A program made the translations under genes and the position numbers. A stretch of 64,000 nt of DNA from Acidobacteriota bacterium (GTDB lineage Bacteria > Acidobacteriota > Thermoanaerobaculia > Multivoradales > Multivoraceae), in assembly GCA_003388555.1 (NCBI GenBank), contig QQVD01000001.1, forward strand, positions 1 through 64,000, in the 5' to 3' direction. Of this stretch, positions 18,663-27,931 are shown piece by piece. The notes beneath the pieces are model-generated. The model was given only the letters and a program-made list of their open reading frames with translations, was not told where the DNA came from and ran no database searches. Position 1 is the first letter of the stretch. Every line of letters starts with the position of its first letter.

Positions 18663-19849
18663 GCGTGCCGGAGGGCAGTCGTCGCGACGCGTCCGGCCGA
18701 TCCGACGGCTCGGCGCCGCAGCTGCACGCGCTGATCCTCGCTGGCGGACAGGGCACCCGCTTCTGGCCGCTGAGTCGTGGGGCGCGGCCCAAGCAGCTCC
18801 TGGCGATGGTCGGCGAGCGCTCGCTGCTCGTCGACACCGTGCAGCGTCTCGATCCGCTGGTGCCGCGCTCGCGCATCTGGGTCTGCACCACCGCCGACCT
18901 GGCGCCTCAGGTGCGCCGGGAGCTGCCCGACCTCGCCGACGGCGCGGTCGATCGGCTGCTGGTCGAGCCGAGCGGGCGCGACACCCTGCCGGCGATCGCC
19001 TGGGCGATGTGGCAGATGCGCCGACATGCGGAGTTGGTGGCGGTGCTGCCCTCCGACCACTGGATCCCACGCCAGGAGGCCTTTCGTCAGGCGCTCGCCG
19101 AGGCCGCCGATCTGGCGCGCGAGGAGCAGCAGATCGTCACCCTCGGAGTGCTGCCCGATCGCCCCGAGACCGGATTCGGCTACCTCGAGATCGACGGCAC
19201 CATCGGGGCTGCTGGCGGGCACCCAGCGGACCGGGGCGCGCAGGCCGGCGCCGCGAACGTCGGTCCGTCCGCGGAGCTGGAGCGGCTGCGGGTGAGGCGC
19301 TTCGTCGAGAAGCCGGATGCCGCGCGGGCACGGCAGTTCGCCAGCTCGGGCCGCCATCTGTGGAACGCGGGCATGTTCCTGCTCCCGACCGAGGTCTTCC
19401 TGGCCGAGCTCGAGGCGGCCCAGCCGGATCTGGCCGCTGCGTTGCCGGGGCTCGAAGAGGCCGCCGGGCGCGGCGCCGAGGCACAGCTGGCGGAACGCTA
19501 CGCGGCGCTGCCGCGCATCTCGATCGACTTCGGCCTGATGGAGAAGGTCGGGCTCATCGGCGCCGTCGCCCTCGACTGCGGCTGGAGCGATCTCGGGTCC
19601 TTCGAGGCCCTCGCCGAGCTGCTCGAGCCGGACCCCGAGGGCAATCGACGGCGCGGCGAGGTCTACGCTGTCGACTCGCGCGACAACCTGCTGCTCGCCG
19701 AGGAGGGTGTCGTCGTCGCCGTCGGCCTCGAGGGAATCGCGGTCGTGCGCACCGGTGACGTGGTGCTGGTGATGCCGCGCGAGCGGGCTCAGGAGGTCAA
19801 GCAGGCTGTCGAGATGCTGCGCTCCGCCGGCCGCGGGGATCTGCTGTGA
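18659..19849 (+). CDS. manC: Mannose-1-phosphate guanylyltransferase
   Basis: This enzyme makes GDP-mannose from GTP and mannose-1-phosphate for polysaccharides or glycans. The 396-aa protein has the nucleotidyltransferase signature LAGGQGTRFWPLSR, ETGFGYLEID and RFVEKPD, followed by a short left-handed beta-helix-like C terminus. The cupin isomerase domain of bifunctional ManC/AlgA enzymes is absent, so it is the monofunctional type. The GTG start at 18659 overlaps the previous stop by 4 nt. A GTG two codons later (18665) is an alternative. Confidence 0.9.
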   Translation: MSVPEGSRRDASGRSDGSAPQLHALILAGGQGTRFWPLSRGARPKQLLAMVGERSLLVDTVQRLDPLVPRSRIWVCTTADLAPQVRRELPDLADGAVDRLLVEPSGRDTLPAIAWAMWQMRRHAELVAVLPSDHWIPRQEAFRQALAEAADLAREEQQIVTLGVLPDRPETGFGYLEIDGTIGAAGGHPADRGAQAGAANVGPSAELERLRVRRFVEKPDAARARQFASSGRHLWNAGMFLLPTEVFLAELEAAQPDLAAALPGLEEAAGRGAEAQLAERYAALPRISIDFGLMEKVGLIGAVALDCGWSDLGSFEALAELLEPDPEGNRRRGEVYAVDSRDNLLLAEEGVVVAVGLEGIAVVRTGDVVLVMPRERAQEVKQAVEMLRSAGRGDLL

Positions 19850-20631
19850 TGCCGACCGCGCGCATCGCAGTGGCGCGCGGAGCGGAGGTCGAGCTGCAGC
19901 CGTTCACTGCCGGCTCGGCGCCGCGGCTGCTGCCCGAGCTGTTCGGCGACGACGGCGGCCCGTCGACGGAAGGGTTGCGGACCGACGTCGCGCCGGAGCG
20001 GCGGCTCGAGCTGGAGATCGGATTCGGCAAGGGCCGATTCCTGCTCCGCCGCGCCGCCGAGCAGCCGCAGACCTCGTTCCTCGGCATCGAGATCGTGAGC
20101 TACTACTTCCGGCTCGTCGCCCGGCGTGCCGCCCGCCGCGGTCTCGACAACCTGCGGGTGCTGCACGCCGAGGCGCTGTACGCCCTCGCGGCGCTGCTGC
20201 CGACCGGTTTCGCCGACGCGGTGCACGTCTACTTCCCCGACCCCTGGCCGAAGGCGAGACACCACAAGCGGCGCCTCTTCGACGCCGAGTCGATCGACTT
20301 GCTGGTGCGAGCGCTGAAGCCGGGGGGCGCCATCTTCTTCGCCAGCGACCACCTCCCCTACGCCGCGCTCGTCGAGCAGCTGCTGCGCAGCCATCCGCGC
20401 CTCGAGGTGGAGAGCCTCGAGGGCTGGCCAGAGGGACCTCGAACCCACTACGAGGGGAAGTTCGAGCAGCAGGGGCGTCCGATCTGTCGGCTGGTGGCGC
20501 GGCCGCTGGCCGGCACTCCGCCCGAGCGATCGCTGCACCCGGCAGGCCGCTGTGGGCTGCTCAGCGCCTGGAGCGAGGCGTTGGATCTCGACGAGGCCCT
20601 GGCGGCGGACGTCCCGGCCGCCGCGCCCTGA
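19849..20631 (+). CDS. trmB: tRNA (guanine-N7-)-methyltransferase
   Basis: TrmB forms m7G46 in tRNA. The 260-aa protein has the SAM-binding motif LEIGFGKGRFLL, the FLGIEIV strand, and the diagnostic HVYFPDPWPKARHHKRRL segment. The ATG at 19849 shares one base with the manC stop (TGATG). A GTG at 19846 is an alternative. An N-terminal ~45-residue extension precedes the methyltransferase core. Confidence 0.93.
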   Translation: MPTARIAVARGAEVELQPFTAGSAPRLLPELFGDDGGPSTEGLRTDVAPERRLELEIGFGKGRFLLRRAAEQPQTSFLGIEIVSYYFRLVARRAARRGLDNLRVLHAEALYALAALLPTGFADAVHVYFPDPWPKARHHKRRLFDAESIDLLVRALKPGGAIFFASDHLPYAALVEQLLRSHPRLEVESLEGWPEGPRTHYEGKFEQQGRPICRLVARPLAGTPPERSLHPAGRCGLLSAWSEALDLDEALAADVPAAAP

Positions 20632-20666
20632 GGTCGCGGCCCGCCAGCACCTGTTGCCCGCCGGGA

Positions 20667-21833
20667 TCAGGAGAGCTGCGACGCGACGTCGTCGCGGATC
20701 GCCGGATCGCAGTACACGCGATACTGGTCGATGCGGGTGAGATGGCGGATGAAGTTGCTGTACGTGGCCATCTCCTCGAGGCCGTCGCGGCACTGCACCA
20801 GCACGCGGGACCGCGCCAGACGATGGGGGTCCTTCGCCGAGTTGGACACCAGCAGCTGCGCCCCGTAGCGCTGCTGTAGAGGTGCCAGCCGTTCCTCGAA
20901 GCGGCGTTTCTCGTCCGCCTCGAGGTGCTCGCGGGTCTCGTGGGCGAGCACGAAGTGGCGTCGTGCCAGCACCGCCGCGGCATGCACGCTGGGACTGCGC
21001 CGCATCGCCGAGAGCACGCTGACGTCGTCCACCTCGAGGAAGGCCGTCGGGTCGGCGCGCCAGCGGGTGCCGGTCTCGCGTAGCCATTCGCCAAGGTGCA
21101 ACTCGAGCACTTTGCCGGTGACGTTGAAGTACACCTGGGTGAACATGTAGTAACGCGCCAGCACCAGGGCCTCGAGGGCGTGCACGCCGCCCTCGACCAC
21201 ACCGATACCCCAGCTGTTGGAACGCGGATCGAGAAGCGGCAGCACCGTGTCGAGCAGCCGATCGAGGTCGAACTGCCCGTAGCGCACGCCGCAGAAGAGG
21301 CTGTCGCGCAGCAGGTAGTCCATCTTGTCGACGTCGAGCTCGCCCGAGACGATCTGGGAGAGGATGCGATCGGGACCGTCCGCGGATCCGTCGAGGATCG
21401 CGAGCACCGGCGCGGGATCGTGCTGGTGGCGTTCGAAGATGCGCTGCATCTCCGGCAGGTCGAGGAGGCGCCTGGTCATCTCCTCGTGATCGATCGGCTC
21501 GTCGAAGAGGTCCTCGGCGGTGTGGCTGAAGGGGGCGTGTCCGATGTCGTGCAGCAGGGCGGCGATTCGCACGTTGCGGCGGGCCTTGCCGCCCGTTGGC
21601 GGCAGGGGGCTCTCCGCCTGCGTCGCCAGGGCGTCGTAGAGCCGTCCCGCCAGGTGCATGGTCCCCAGGGCGTGTGCGAAGCGGCTGTGCTCGGCTCCCG
21701 GGAAGACCAGATGGGACAGCCCGAGCTGCCGCACGAGGCGGAGGCGCTGCATCGGCCGGGACGAGATCAGGTCGCCCTCGAGATCGTCGGCCTTGATGAA
21801 GCCGTGGATCGGATCGCGCAGCGAGATGCTCAC
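20667..21833 (-). CDS. HD-domain phosphohydrolase (dGTPase/SAMHD1-like)
   Basis: This 388-aa protein starts with ISLRDPIHGFI, the hallmark of the YwfO/SAMHD1-like branch. The metal ligands lie in HSRFAHALG, LLHDIGHAPFSHT and DVDKMDYLLRD. Likely substrates are dNTPs or related nucleotides. The start is GTG 21833. It converges with trmB, 35 bp apart, with no strong terminator visible between them. Confidence 0.88.
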   Translation of the reverse strand: MSISLRDPIHGFIKADDLEGDLISSRPMQRLRLVRQLGLSHLVFPGAEHSRFAHALGTMHLAGRLYDALATQAESPLPPTGGKARRNVRIAALLHDIGHAPFSHTAEDLFDEPIDHEEMTRRLLDLPEMQRIFERHQHDPAPVLAILDGSADGPDRILSQIVSGELDVDKMDYLLRDSLFCGVRYGQFDLDRLLDTVLPLLDPRSNSWGIGVVEGGVHALEALVLARYYMFTQVYFNVTGKVLELHLGEWLRETGTRWRADPTAFLEVDDVSVLSAMRRSPSVHAAAVLARRHFVLAHETREHLEADEKRRFEERLAPLQQRYGAQLLVSNSAKDPHRLARSRVLVQCRDGLEEMATYSNFIRHLTRIDQYRVYCDPAIRDDVASQLS

Positions 21834-21893
21834 ACCAGTCTCCTGTCTCCGGCGCCGCAGCCGGTGGTGGCCGCCTCGCCTACACGGGTCGGA

Positions 21894-22619
21894 TCAGTTG
21901 CGCGCCGGGTGCTCGGAGTGGGCCCGGAAGGGACGCAGCAGGTCGAGGATCGCTCGTCGGCGCGAGAGGATCTCGACCAGAGCGCGGGCGCGTCGCGGCA
22001 GGTCCTCGAGCAGCAGCGCCTGCTTGATCCGCGGTGGCAGATCGAGGTGGGTGCACACGGTGTTGATGCGTGCCGCCGGCGGCGCGGACGCGTCGCCCAG
22101 CAGCCGCAGCATCTGCTCCAGCATCGGCTGCTCCGTCTCGGCCAGGCAGAGCCGCAGCAGATCGTCGAAGCGGGTCGCCTCTTCGCGGCTGAGCTCGGCA
22201 GTGCTCTCGGGGCGCCGCAGCGGTTGCACCTCGGCGGTGCGATAGGGGCGCCCTTCCACCTCGCCACGCACCTCGAAGCGGTAGGCCCCGAGAAGGGTGA
22301 TGTCGCTGCGCCCGTCGCCTCGCGGACGCACGTGGGCGAGCCGGGCAGCGGTGCCGATCGGCTCGTAGTCGCTCTCCGGACTCTCGGGGGCGACGTGGAT
22401 GACGCCGATCAGGCGTTGCGCCGGGCTCTTCTCCTGCAGGTCGGCGACCAGGGCCCGATAACGCGGCTCGAAGACGTGCAGGAGCAGCGGGCTACGGGGG
22501 AAGAGCACCGTGCCGGTGAGGGGAAAGAGCGCCAGCGGCTCGCTCACGCCTTCGACGCCCGTCTCTCGCGACGGCTCGCCCGAGCCGGGGGGACCGTCCT
22601 GATCGTTCGCGCCCTGCAC
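21894..22619 (-). CDS. Stand-alone LON substrate-binding domain protein
   Basis: This 241-aa protein matches only the N-terminal domain of Lon: LALFPLTGTVLFPRSPLLLHVFEPRYRALV, shown here in part, then LIGVIH and the helical tail. There is no AAA+ or peptidase domain, as in YcbW/LonN-type proteins of unknown function. The start is GTG 22619. A GTG at 22547, just before the conserved segment, is also possible. It lies upstream of the HD-domain gene in the same direction. Confidence 0.85.
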   Translation of the reverse strand: MQGANDQDGPPGSGEPSRETGVEGVSEPLALFPLTGTVLFPRSPLLLHVFEPRYRALVADLQEKSPAQRLIGVIHVAPESPESDYEPIGTAARLAHVRPRGDGRSDITLLGAYRFEVRGEVEGRPYRTAEVQPLRRPESTAELSREEATRFDDLLRLCLAETEQPMLEQMLRLLGDASAPPAARINTVCTHLDLPPRIKQALLLEDLPRRARALVEILSRRRAILDLLRPFRAHSEHPARN

Positions 22620-22757
22620 GGCCCCAACTCTAGTGGACCGGGACCGCTGACTCGATCACCTAGCCGAGGCGGTCCCTGAGCGGCGGCGGGGGTGATGCCG
22701 CGAAACCTGCCACGGCGCCGCTTCGCTGCGGCTACCAGAGGCGCCGCCGGTCCGGGC

Positions 22758-23102
22758 TCAGTCGTCGTCCTCGTCGTCGAGGTCTTCGTCGTCTTCGTCT
22801 TCGTCGTCGTCGAAGTCCAGATCGAGGTCGTCGCCGTCGTCGTCGTCCTCGTCGTCGTCATCGAGGTCGTCGCCGTCGCCGTCGTCTTCGTCCTCGGTTT
22901 CTTCGGCGGCGCTGCCCTTGGTGTCCTCGGTCTCCTCGTCGTCCGCTTCACGCGCCTTCGACTTGCTGGACTTCGGCGGCGGCGCCTTCTCTTCGCCGGC
23001 GATGGAGGTGCCGCAGTGGGGGCAGACGGCGTCCTTCTTGCCGAGGTCGTAGAACTTCGTCTCGCATTCCTCGCAGACGTGTTTGGCACCCAGTTCCGGC
23101 AT
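22758..23102 (-). CDS. FYDLN-acid (TIGR02300-like) zinc-ribbon protein with acidic tail
   Basis: This 114-aa protein begins MPELGAKHVCEECETKFYDL, matching the FYDLN_acid family, and has CEEC and CPHC pairs that could bind zinc. Residues ~50-114 are almost all Asp and Glu, encoded by GTC/GTCGTC-type repeats read on the other strand. The role is unknown. The start ATG 23102 is preceded by GAAGGGG and by a good promoter. Other in-frame upstream starts would run through that promoter and are rejected. Confidence 0.85.
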   Translation of the reverse strand: MPELGAKHVCEECETKFYDLGKKDAVCPHCGTSIAGEEKAPPPKSSKSKAREADDEETEDTKGSAAEETEDEDDGDGDDLDDDDEDDDDGDDLDLDFDDDEDEDDEDLDDEDDD

Positions 23103-23131
23103 CGACGAACCCCTTCGGTAAGAGCCAGCGA

Positions 23132-23161
23132 AAGGTAGCACCCGCTTCGAAAAGGTGTCAA
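23132..23161 (-). promoter_or_regulatory. Sigma-70-type promoter of the FYDLN-acid gene
   Basis: On the minus strand a perfect -35 TTGACA (23161-23156) is followed after 18 nt by TACCTT (23137-23132), which keeps the key T1, A2 and T6 of the -10 box. The start codon is about 30 nt downstream. Confidence 0.6.
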
Positions 23162-23657
23162 CGAATTCGCGGGTTCTCGGCCCTCCGCCGCGAGGCTGTC
23201 GCCGGGGTGGGCGCTGCGGGTCGCCGCGGGCCGCGGAACGCAGGCGACGCCAGCCCCGCTGTCCGGTGTCGACGCTGTCTGGCGCAGAGCCGGCGGTCGG
23301 GCGGCGGGGCCGCGACCAGACCGGCGATGAGGTCAGCGAGGGAATGCCCTCTCCCTCGACCGCAGTTGCGTGCACCGAGGCCGGACGCGGCATGCGACTG
23401 CGAGGTAGGCTGAGCCGATGCTGCTGATGCTCCGGGTCTTTCGGCCCGCATCGCCCTCATCCCCCTAAGCCTCCCCCCACGCGCTCGTCACCCTGAGGTG
23501 CGAGGAGCGGTCCGGGAGGCAGACGTCGTTCCTGCGCGACTGATCGACAGCGGTCCGCGGTGCCCGCGTCCTCCGGAGCGGTCGCCGGGGATCGGGGCGT
23601 TCGGGCCCAGGAGGTCTCGAAGCCGGTGCACTGATTTCTTCTGCGAGGAGTCCCGAC
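23162..23657. other. Intergenic region between divergent genes
   Basis: About 500 bp separate the FYDLN-acid promoter from lolA. No gene, tRNA or strong palindrome is supported. Open frames here are GC-rich shadows without ribosome binding sites or family content. The lolA promoter could not be located. Confidence 0.55.
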
Positions 23658-24527
23658 ATGATCGACCTGCAGCCCGAACCGAACGCGACGGCGTTCGGAT
23701 CCCGAACCGCGCCGGCTCGGCGCGGCGCCCCGGCGGATGGAGCCTCGCGAAGGACAGGCTCCGCCGACACCTCGTCGCTGGTGTCGCTGGTGTCGCTGGT
23801 CGTCTCATTGGCGGCGGCGCTGGCGCTCGCCGTGCCGATCTCATCGGGCGCGATGATGCCGGCTCCGGTGGCTGGCGAGGAGCTGGTCGACCCCCTGGCG
23901 CCGGAGCTCTCGCAGCGCGATCGTCTCGGCGCCCTGATCGCACAGGTGAAGGCCGCTCAGGCGGGGATCGAGACGATGACCGCCGACTTCGAGCGCCATC
24001 AGGAGAGTCAGCTGCTGCTGGAGCCCGAGACCTCGCGTGGCCGCTTCAGCTACCAGGCGCCCGACCGCGTGCGCTGGGAGTATCGGCAGCCCCATCCGAT
24101 CGACACCCTGATCGAGGGCGAGACGATGGTGACCTACTACGCCGACCTCGAGAAGGCGGAGCGCTACGAGATCGGCGAGTACTCAGAGCGTGTCTTCGAG
24201 TACCTGGGAGCGCGCGGCTCGCTCGAGACGCTGATGAAGTACTTCGAGCTCACCGCGGACTTCCCCGATTCCGAGGCCGAGGCGTACCACCTGACCCTGC
24301 TGCCGCGCTACAAGCGGGTGAGCAAGCGGCTCGACTCGATGGAGCTGTGGATCGACGGCCGCCGCTTCCTGCCCGTCCGGCTGCGCTACGTGCTGCCCAA
24401 TGGCGACGTCACCGAGTTCTCCTTCGAGGATCTCGAGACCAACACCGTGCTCCCTGAGGGAGCCTTCCAACTCGAGATCCCCGAGGGAACGGAGATCCGC
24501 ACCGTCGACCTGAAGGGCCGCAGCTGA
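23658..24527 (+). CDS. lolA: Outer-membrane lipoprotein carrier LolA-like protein
   Basis: LolA ferries lipoproteins across the periplasm. The 289-aa precursor has an unusually long, Ala/Arg-rich N terminus before the hydrophobic signal segment (~residues 40-65). That segment contains a 9-bp tandem repeat (23775-23801) encoding SLV three times. The mature part has the LolA pattern: MTADFERHQESQLLLEPETS, GRFSYQAPDRVRWEY, and a C-terminal FSFEDLETNTVLPEGAF. ATG 23658 has GAGGAG upstream. Confidence 0.82.
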   Translation: MIDLQPEPNATAFGSRTAPARRGAPADGASRRTGSADTSSLVSLVSLVVSLAAALALAVPISSGAMMPAPVAGEELVDPLAPELSQRDRLGALIAQVKAAQAGIETMTADFERHQESQLLLEPETSRGRFSYQAPDRVRWEYRQPHPIDTLIEGETMVTYYADLEKAERYEIGEYSERVFEYLGARGSLETLMKYFELTADFPDSEAEAYHLTLLPRYKRVSKRLDSMELWIDGRRFLPVRLRYVLPNGDVTEFSFEDLETNTVLPEGAFQLEIPEGTEIRTVDLKGRS

Positions 24528-24600
24528 GAGGGGTGGCGTCGGCGTGCCCGCGCCACGCGGCGGTCGACGTGCAGCCGCGAGCGGTGAGATGGAGGCGGCG

Positions 24601-25749
24601 ATGAGTGGCCTGCGCTTCTCGGTCTCCTCGACAGAGGGTACGGCGCGCCGAGGAGTGCTGGTCACGCCTCACGGCGAGGTGCAGACGCCCGCCTTCATGC
24701 CGGTCGGCACCCTCGGGGCGGTCAAGGGCCTGGGGCCCGAAGCGCTCGAGGAGTGTGGCGCGCAGGTCATGCTCGCCAACCTCTACCACCTGACGCTCAG
24801 ACCGGGGATCGAGCGCATCGCCGAGCTCGGGGGGATCCACGCCTGGACCGGTTGGCGAGGTCCGATCCTCACCGACAGCGGTGGCTTCCAGGTCTTCTCG
24901 CTCGGCGACCTGCGCCAGATCGACGAGCAGGGGGTGCGGTTCCGCAGCGTGCACGACGGCAGCCGGCTGCGCTTCACCCCCGAGTCGGTGGTGGCGTCGC
25001 AGGCCTTCTTGGGGGTCGACGTGGCGATGGTCCTGGACGAGTGTCCGCCATGGCCGATCGGCGAGGCCGAGGCGGAGTCGGCGCAGCAGCGGACCCATCG
25101 CTGGGCGGTGCGGTCGCTGGAGGAGCGGAGTCGCCACGACGACTGGCCGGGCGCCCTCTTCGCCATCGTCCAGGGCAGCTTCTACCCCGAGCTGCGGGCT
25201 CGCGCGGCGAGTGAGCTGGCGGCGTTGCCCTTCGACGGCTTCGCGATCGGCGGCGTCTCGGTGGGCGAGGAGAAGTCGCTGGGTCGCGCCGTCGTGTCGC
25301 AGATCGCTCCGGGCCTGCCGGCCGACCGTCCGCGCTACCTCATGGGGGTCGGAACGCCGGCCGACATCGCCTTCGCCGTGCGGCACGGTGTCGACCTCTT
25401 CGACTGCGTGCTGCCCTCGCGCAACGCGCGCCACGGCACTCTGTTCACCAGCGGCGGGACGCTGCGGATCAAGAACGCCCGCTTTGCCACCGACCCGAGA
25501 CCGGTCGATCCGGAGTGCTCGTGCGTGTGCTGCCGGCGGGTGAGCCGGGCGTTCCTGCACCACCTCTTCCGCAGCGGCGAGATCACCGCCAAGGTCCTGG
25601 CGACGGCCCACAACGTCCGCTTCTTTCTTGACTTTGTAGGGCAACTTCGCGAAGCTCTCGCGTCCGGCTGTCTTGCGGCCACGGTGGACGACTGGATCGC
25701 CCTCTACGACGACGAGAGCCCGACCTCCTCGTCGAGCGAAAGCTGTTGA
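24601..25749 (+). CDS. tgt: Queuine/preQ1 tRNA-guanine transglycosylase
   Basis: Tgt replaces G34 of GUN-anticodon tRNAs with preQ1. The 382-aa protein has the barrel signatures PVGTLGAVKG, LTDSGGFQVFSLG (nucleophile and base-recognition region), IVQGSFY, GGVSVGEEK and DCVLPSRNARHG (catalytic Asp). The zinc site is CSCVCC plus a later His. The start ATG 24601 is preceded by GGAGG with 5-nt spacing. It is followed by yajC, secD and secF, a very common order. Confidence 0.96.
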   Translation: MSGLRFSVSSTEGTARRGVLVTPHGEVQTPAFMPVGTLGAVKGLGPEALEECGAQVMLANLYHLTLRPGIERIAELGGIHAWTGWRGPILTDSGGFQVFSLGDLRQIDEQGVRFRSVHDGSRLRFTPESVVASQAFLGVDVAMVLDECPPWPIGEAEAESAQQRTHRWAVRSLEERSRHDDWPGALFAIVQGSFYPELRARAASELAALPFDGFAIGGVSVGEEKSLGRAVVSQIAPGLPADRPRYLMGVGTPADIAFAVRHGVDLFDCVLPSRNARHGTLFTSGGTLRIKNARFATDPRPVDPECSCVCCRRVSRAFLHHLFRSGEITAKVLATAHNVRFFLDFVGQLREALASGCLAATVDDWIALYDDESPTSSSSESC

Positions 25750-25908
25750 CGAGCTCGCCGCCGACTCCGCCGGTCACTGCGCATGAGGCCGCGCCGGACG
25801 GCTCCCTGACGCCCCGCGTCGCGGCCCGGGCAGCAGTTGCGCGCCGATCAGGCGGTGCGCCGGATCAGAGCTGCAGGTAACGAAGAGACCACGAAGCGAG
25901 GCCACGCG

Positions 25909-26241
25909 ATGCACGCACTGCGACTCACCGACGCCGCCGCCGGCGTTCTCGCGCAGGCGGCGGCGCCGCCGCCCGCCTGGGTGCAGTTCGCTCCCCTCGT
26001 CTTCATCCTGCTGATCTTCTACTTCATCGCCATCCGCCCGGCGCGCAAGAAGCAGCTCGAGCTGCAGAAGACGATCGAGGGGCTGCAGAAGGGCGACAAG
26101 GTGATCACCACCGGCGGGCTCTACGCCGAGGTGGTGAGCAGTGACAAGGTCAGCGTGGTGGTCAAGATCTCGGACGGAGTCAAGGTTCGCGTCGCCAAGT
26201 CGGCGATCGCCGGGCTCCAGAACCAGGAAAGTGGAGCGTAA
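25909..26241 (+). CDS. yajC: Preprotein translocase subunit YajC
   Basis: This 110-aa single-pass membrane protein has the transmembrane segment FAPLVFILLIFYFIAIRPAR followed by the conserved RPxRKKQ..., LQKGDKVITTGGLYAEV cytosolic part. YajC associates with SecDF. The start ATG 25909 lies four nucleotides before the secD start region, in a tight operon. The N terminus is slightly longer than usual. Confidence 0.94.
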   Translation: MHALRLTDAAAGVLAQAAAPPPAWVQFAPLVFILLIFYFIAIRPARKKQLELQKTIEGLQKGDKVITTGGLYAEVVSSDKVSVVVKISDGVKVRVAKSAIAGLQNQESGA

Positions 26242-26245
26242 GCCG

Positions 26246-27826
26246 ATGAACCAGAGTCTGCTCTGGCGCGGAGTCCTCATCCTCGCTGTACTCCTCGTCA
26301 TGGCCTACACCGCCTATCCGCCCCAGGAGACGATCAACCTCGGCCTGGATCTGCGGGGCGGCATCCATCTGGTGCTCCAGGTCGAGACCGAGGACGCGCT
26401 CAAGGCCGAGACCGACAAGGACATCGACCGACTGCTCCAGGAGCTCGAGTCCGAAGGAGTCCAGGGGGCGCGGGCCGAGGCCACCGACAGCGGCAGCTTC
26501 GTGCTGCGCGGAGTCGGCGACGACGACGAGCGGGCGCTCGACCGGGTGTCCGACGACTTCCTGCCCGGTTGGTCGCGCAGCCGCTCGGGCGACGAGGTGC
26601 GGTTCTCCCGTCGGCCCGAGGAGACCAACTCGATCGAGGATCAGGCGGTCCGCCAGGCGGTGCAGACCATCCGCAACCGCATCGACGCCTTCGGCGTGGC
26701 CGAGCCGGTGATCCAGCGTCAGGGCAACAAGGACCGCATCGTCGTGCAGCTGCCCGGGGTCGACGACCCGGAGCGGGTCAAGGAGCTGATCAAGAACACC
26801 GCCTTCCTCGAGTTCCGCCTCGTCGCCGAGCCGCCAGGAGTCCAGGGTGGAGGCGTCTCCCCGAGCCGTGAAGGTCTGCTGTCGAACTTCGGCGGCTCGC
26901 TCCCCACCTCGGTCGAGCTGTTCACCGAGGACGAACGCGACGACGACGGCCAGCTGCTGTCGCAGACCTTCTACGCCCTGGAGTCGCGCCGGGTGATCAC
27001 CGGGCGCGACCTCAAGGACGCCCGCCCCAGCCTCGGCCAGTTCAACGAGCCGGTGGTGAGCTTCTCGCTCACCGCCGACGGCGCCAAGACCTTCGGCGAC
27101 GTCACCGGTCAGAACATCGGCCGCTTCCTCGCCATCGTGCTCGACGGCAAGGTGCAGTCGGCGCCGCGGATCAACGGCCGCATCACCGACTCGGGAGTCA
27201 TCGAGGGCGGCTTCACCCAGCAGCAGGTGGAAGACCTTTCGACCGTGTTGCGCAGCGGTGCGCTGCCGGCGTCGATCAACTATCTCGAGGAGCGCACGGT
27301 CGGACCGTCACTGGGCCAGGAGTCGGTGGAACAGGGAGTCAGGGCGCTCGCCGTCGGCGGCATCCTCGTGGTGCTGGTGATGCTGGTCTTCTACCGCGGC
27401 TCGGGCATCAACGCGGTGATCGCGCTGGTGCTCAACATCGTGCTGGTCTTCGGTGCCCTGGCCGCGCTCGACGCGACGCTCACCCTGCCTGGCATCGCCG
27501 GCATCATCCTGACGGTGGGTATGGCGGTCGACGCCAACGTGCTCGTCTTCGAGCGCATCAAGGAGGAGCTGCGGGCCGGACGGGCGGTGAAGACCGCGGT
27601 GGCGGCCGGCTTCGGCAAGGCGCTCTCCTCGGTGCTCGACGCCAACATCACGACTCTGATCGCCGCGATGTTCCTGTTCAACTTCGGAACCGGACCGATC
27701 CGTGGCTTCGCCGTAACCCTCTCGGTCGGCATCCTCGCCTCGGTGTTCACCGCGATCTTCAACAGCCGCTGGCTGTTCGATCTCTTCCTCTCGCGCCCCG
27801 GACGGGTGGAGAAGCTGTCGATCTGA
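26246..27826 (+). CDS. secD: Protein translocase subunit SecD
   Basis: SecD uses the proton gradient to help complete protein export. The 526-aa protein has TM1 at residues 5-25, the LGLDLRGGIHLVLQV motif, a large periplasmic P1 domain, then five clustered helices with GIILTVGMAVDANVLVFERI, the RND-type proton-path segment. ATG 26246 lies 4 nt after the yajC stop. Confidence 0.96.
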   Translation: MNQSLLWRGVLILAVLLVMAYTAYPPQETINLGLDLRGGIHLVLQVETEDALKAETDKDIDRLLQELESEGVQGARAEATDSGSFVLRGVGDDDERALDRVSDDFLPGWSRSRSGDEVRFSRRPEETNSIEDQAVRQAVQTIRNRIDAFGVAEPVIQRQGNKDRIVVQLPGVDDPERVKELIKNTAFLEFRLVAEPPGVQGGGVSPSREGLLSNFGGSLPTSVELFTEDERDDDGQLLSQTFYALESRRVITGRDLKDARPSLGQFNEPVVSFSLTADGAKTFGDVTGQNIGRFLAIVLDGKVQSAPRINGRITDSGVIEGGFTQQQVEDLSTVLRSGALPASINYLEERTVGPSLGQESVEQGVRALAVGGILVVLVMLVFYRGSGINAVIALVLNIVLVFGALAALDATLTLPGIAGIILTVGMAVDANVLVFERIKEELRAGRAVKTAVAAGFGKALSSVLDANITTLIAAMFLFNFGTGPIRGFAVTLSVGILASVFTAIFNSRWLFDLFLSRPGRVEKLSI

Positions 27827-27931
27827 CCGCGCCCCGCGGGCTCGACCCCCGGAGCCGCCCAGCCCCACCTCACCGACTCGTCGATCCTTCTTGCAGGTGC
27901 CCCGCCGGCATCGGATGCGGAGTAGCAGGCC

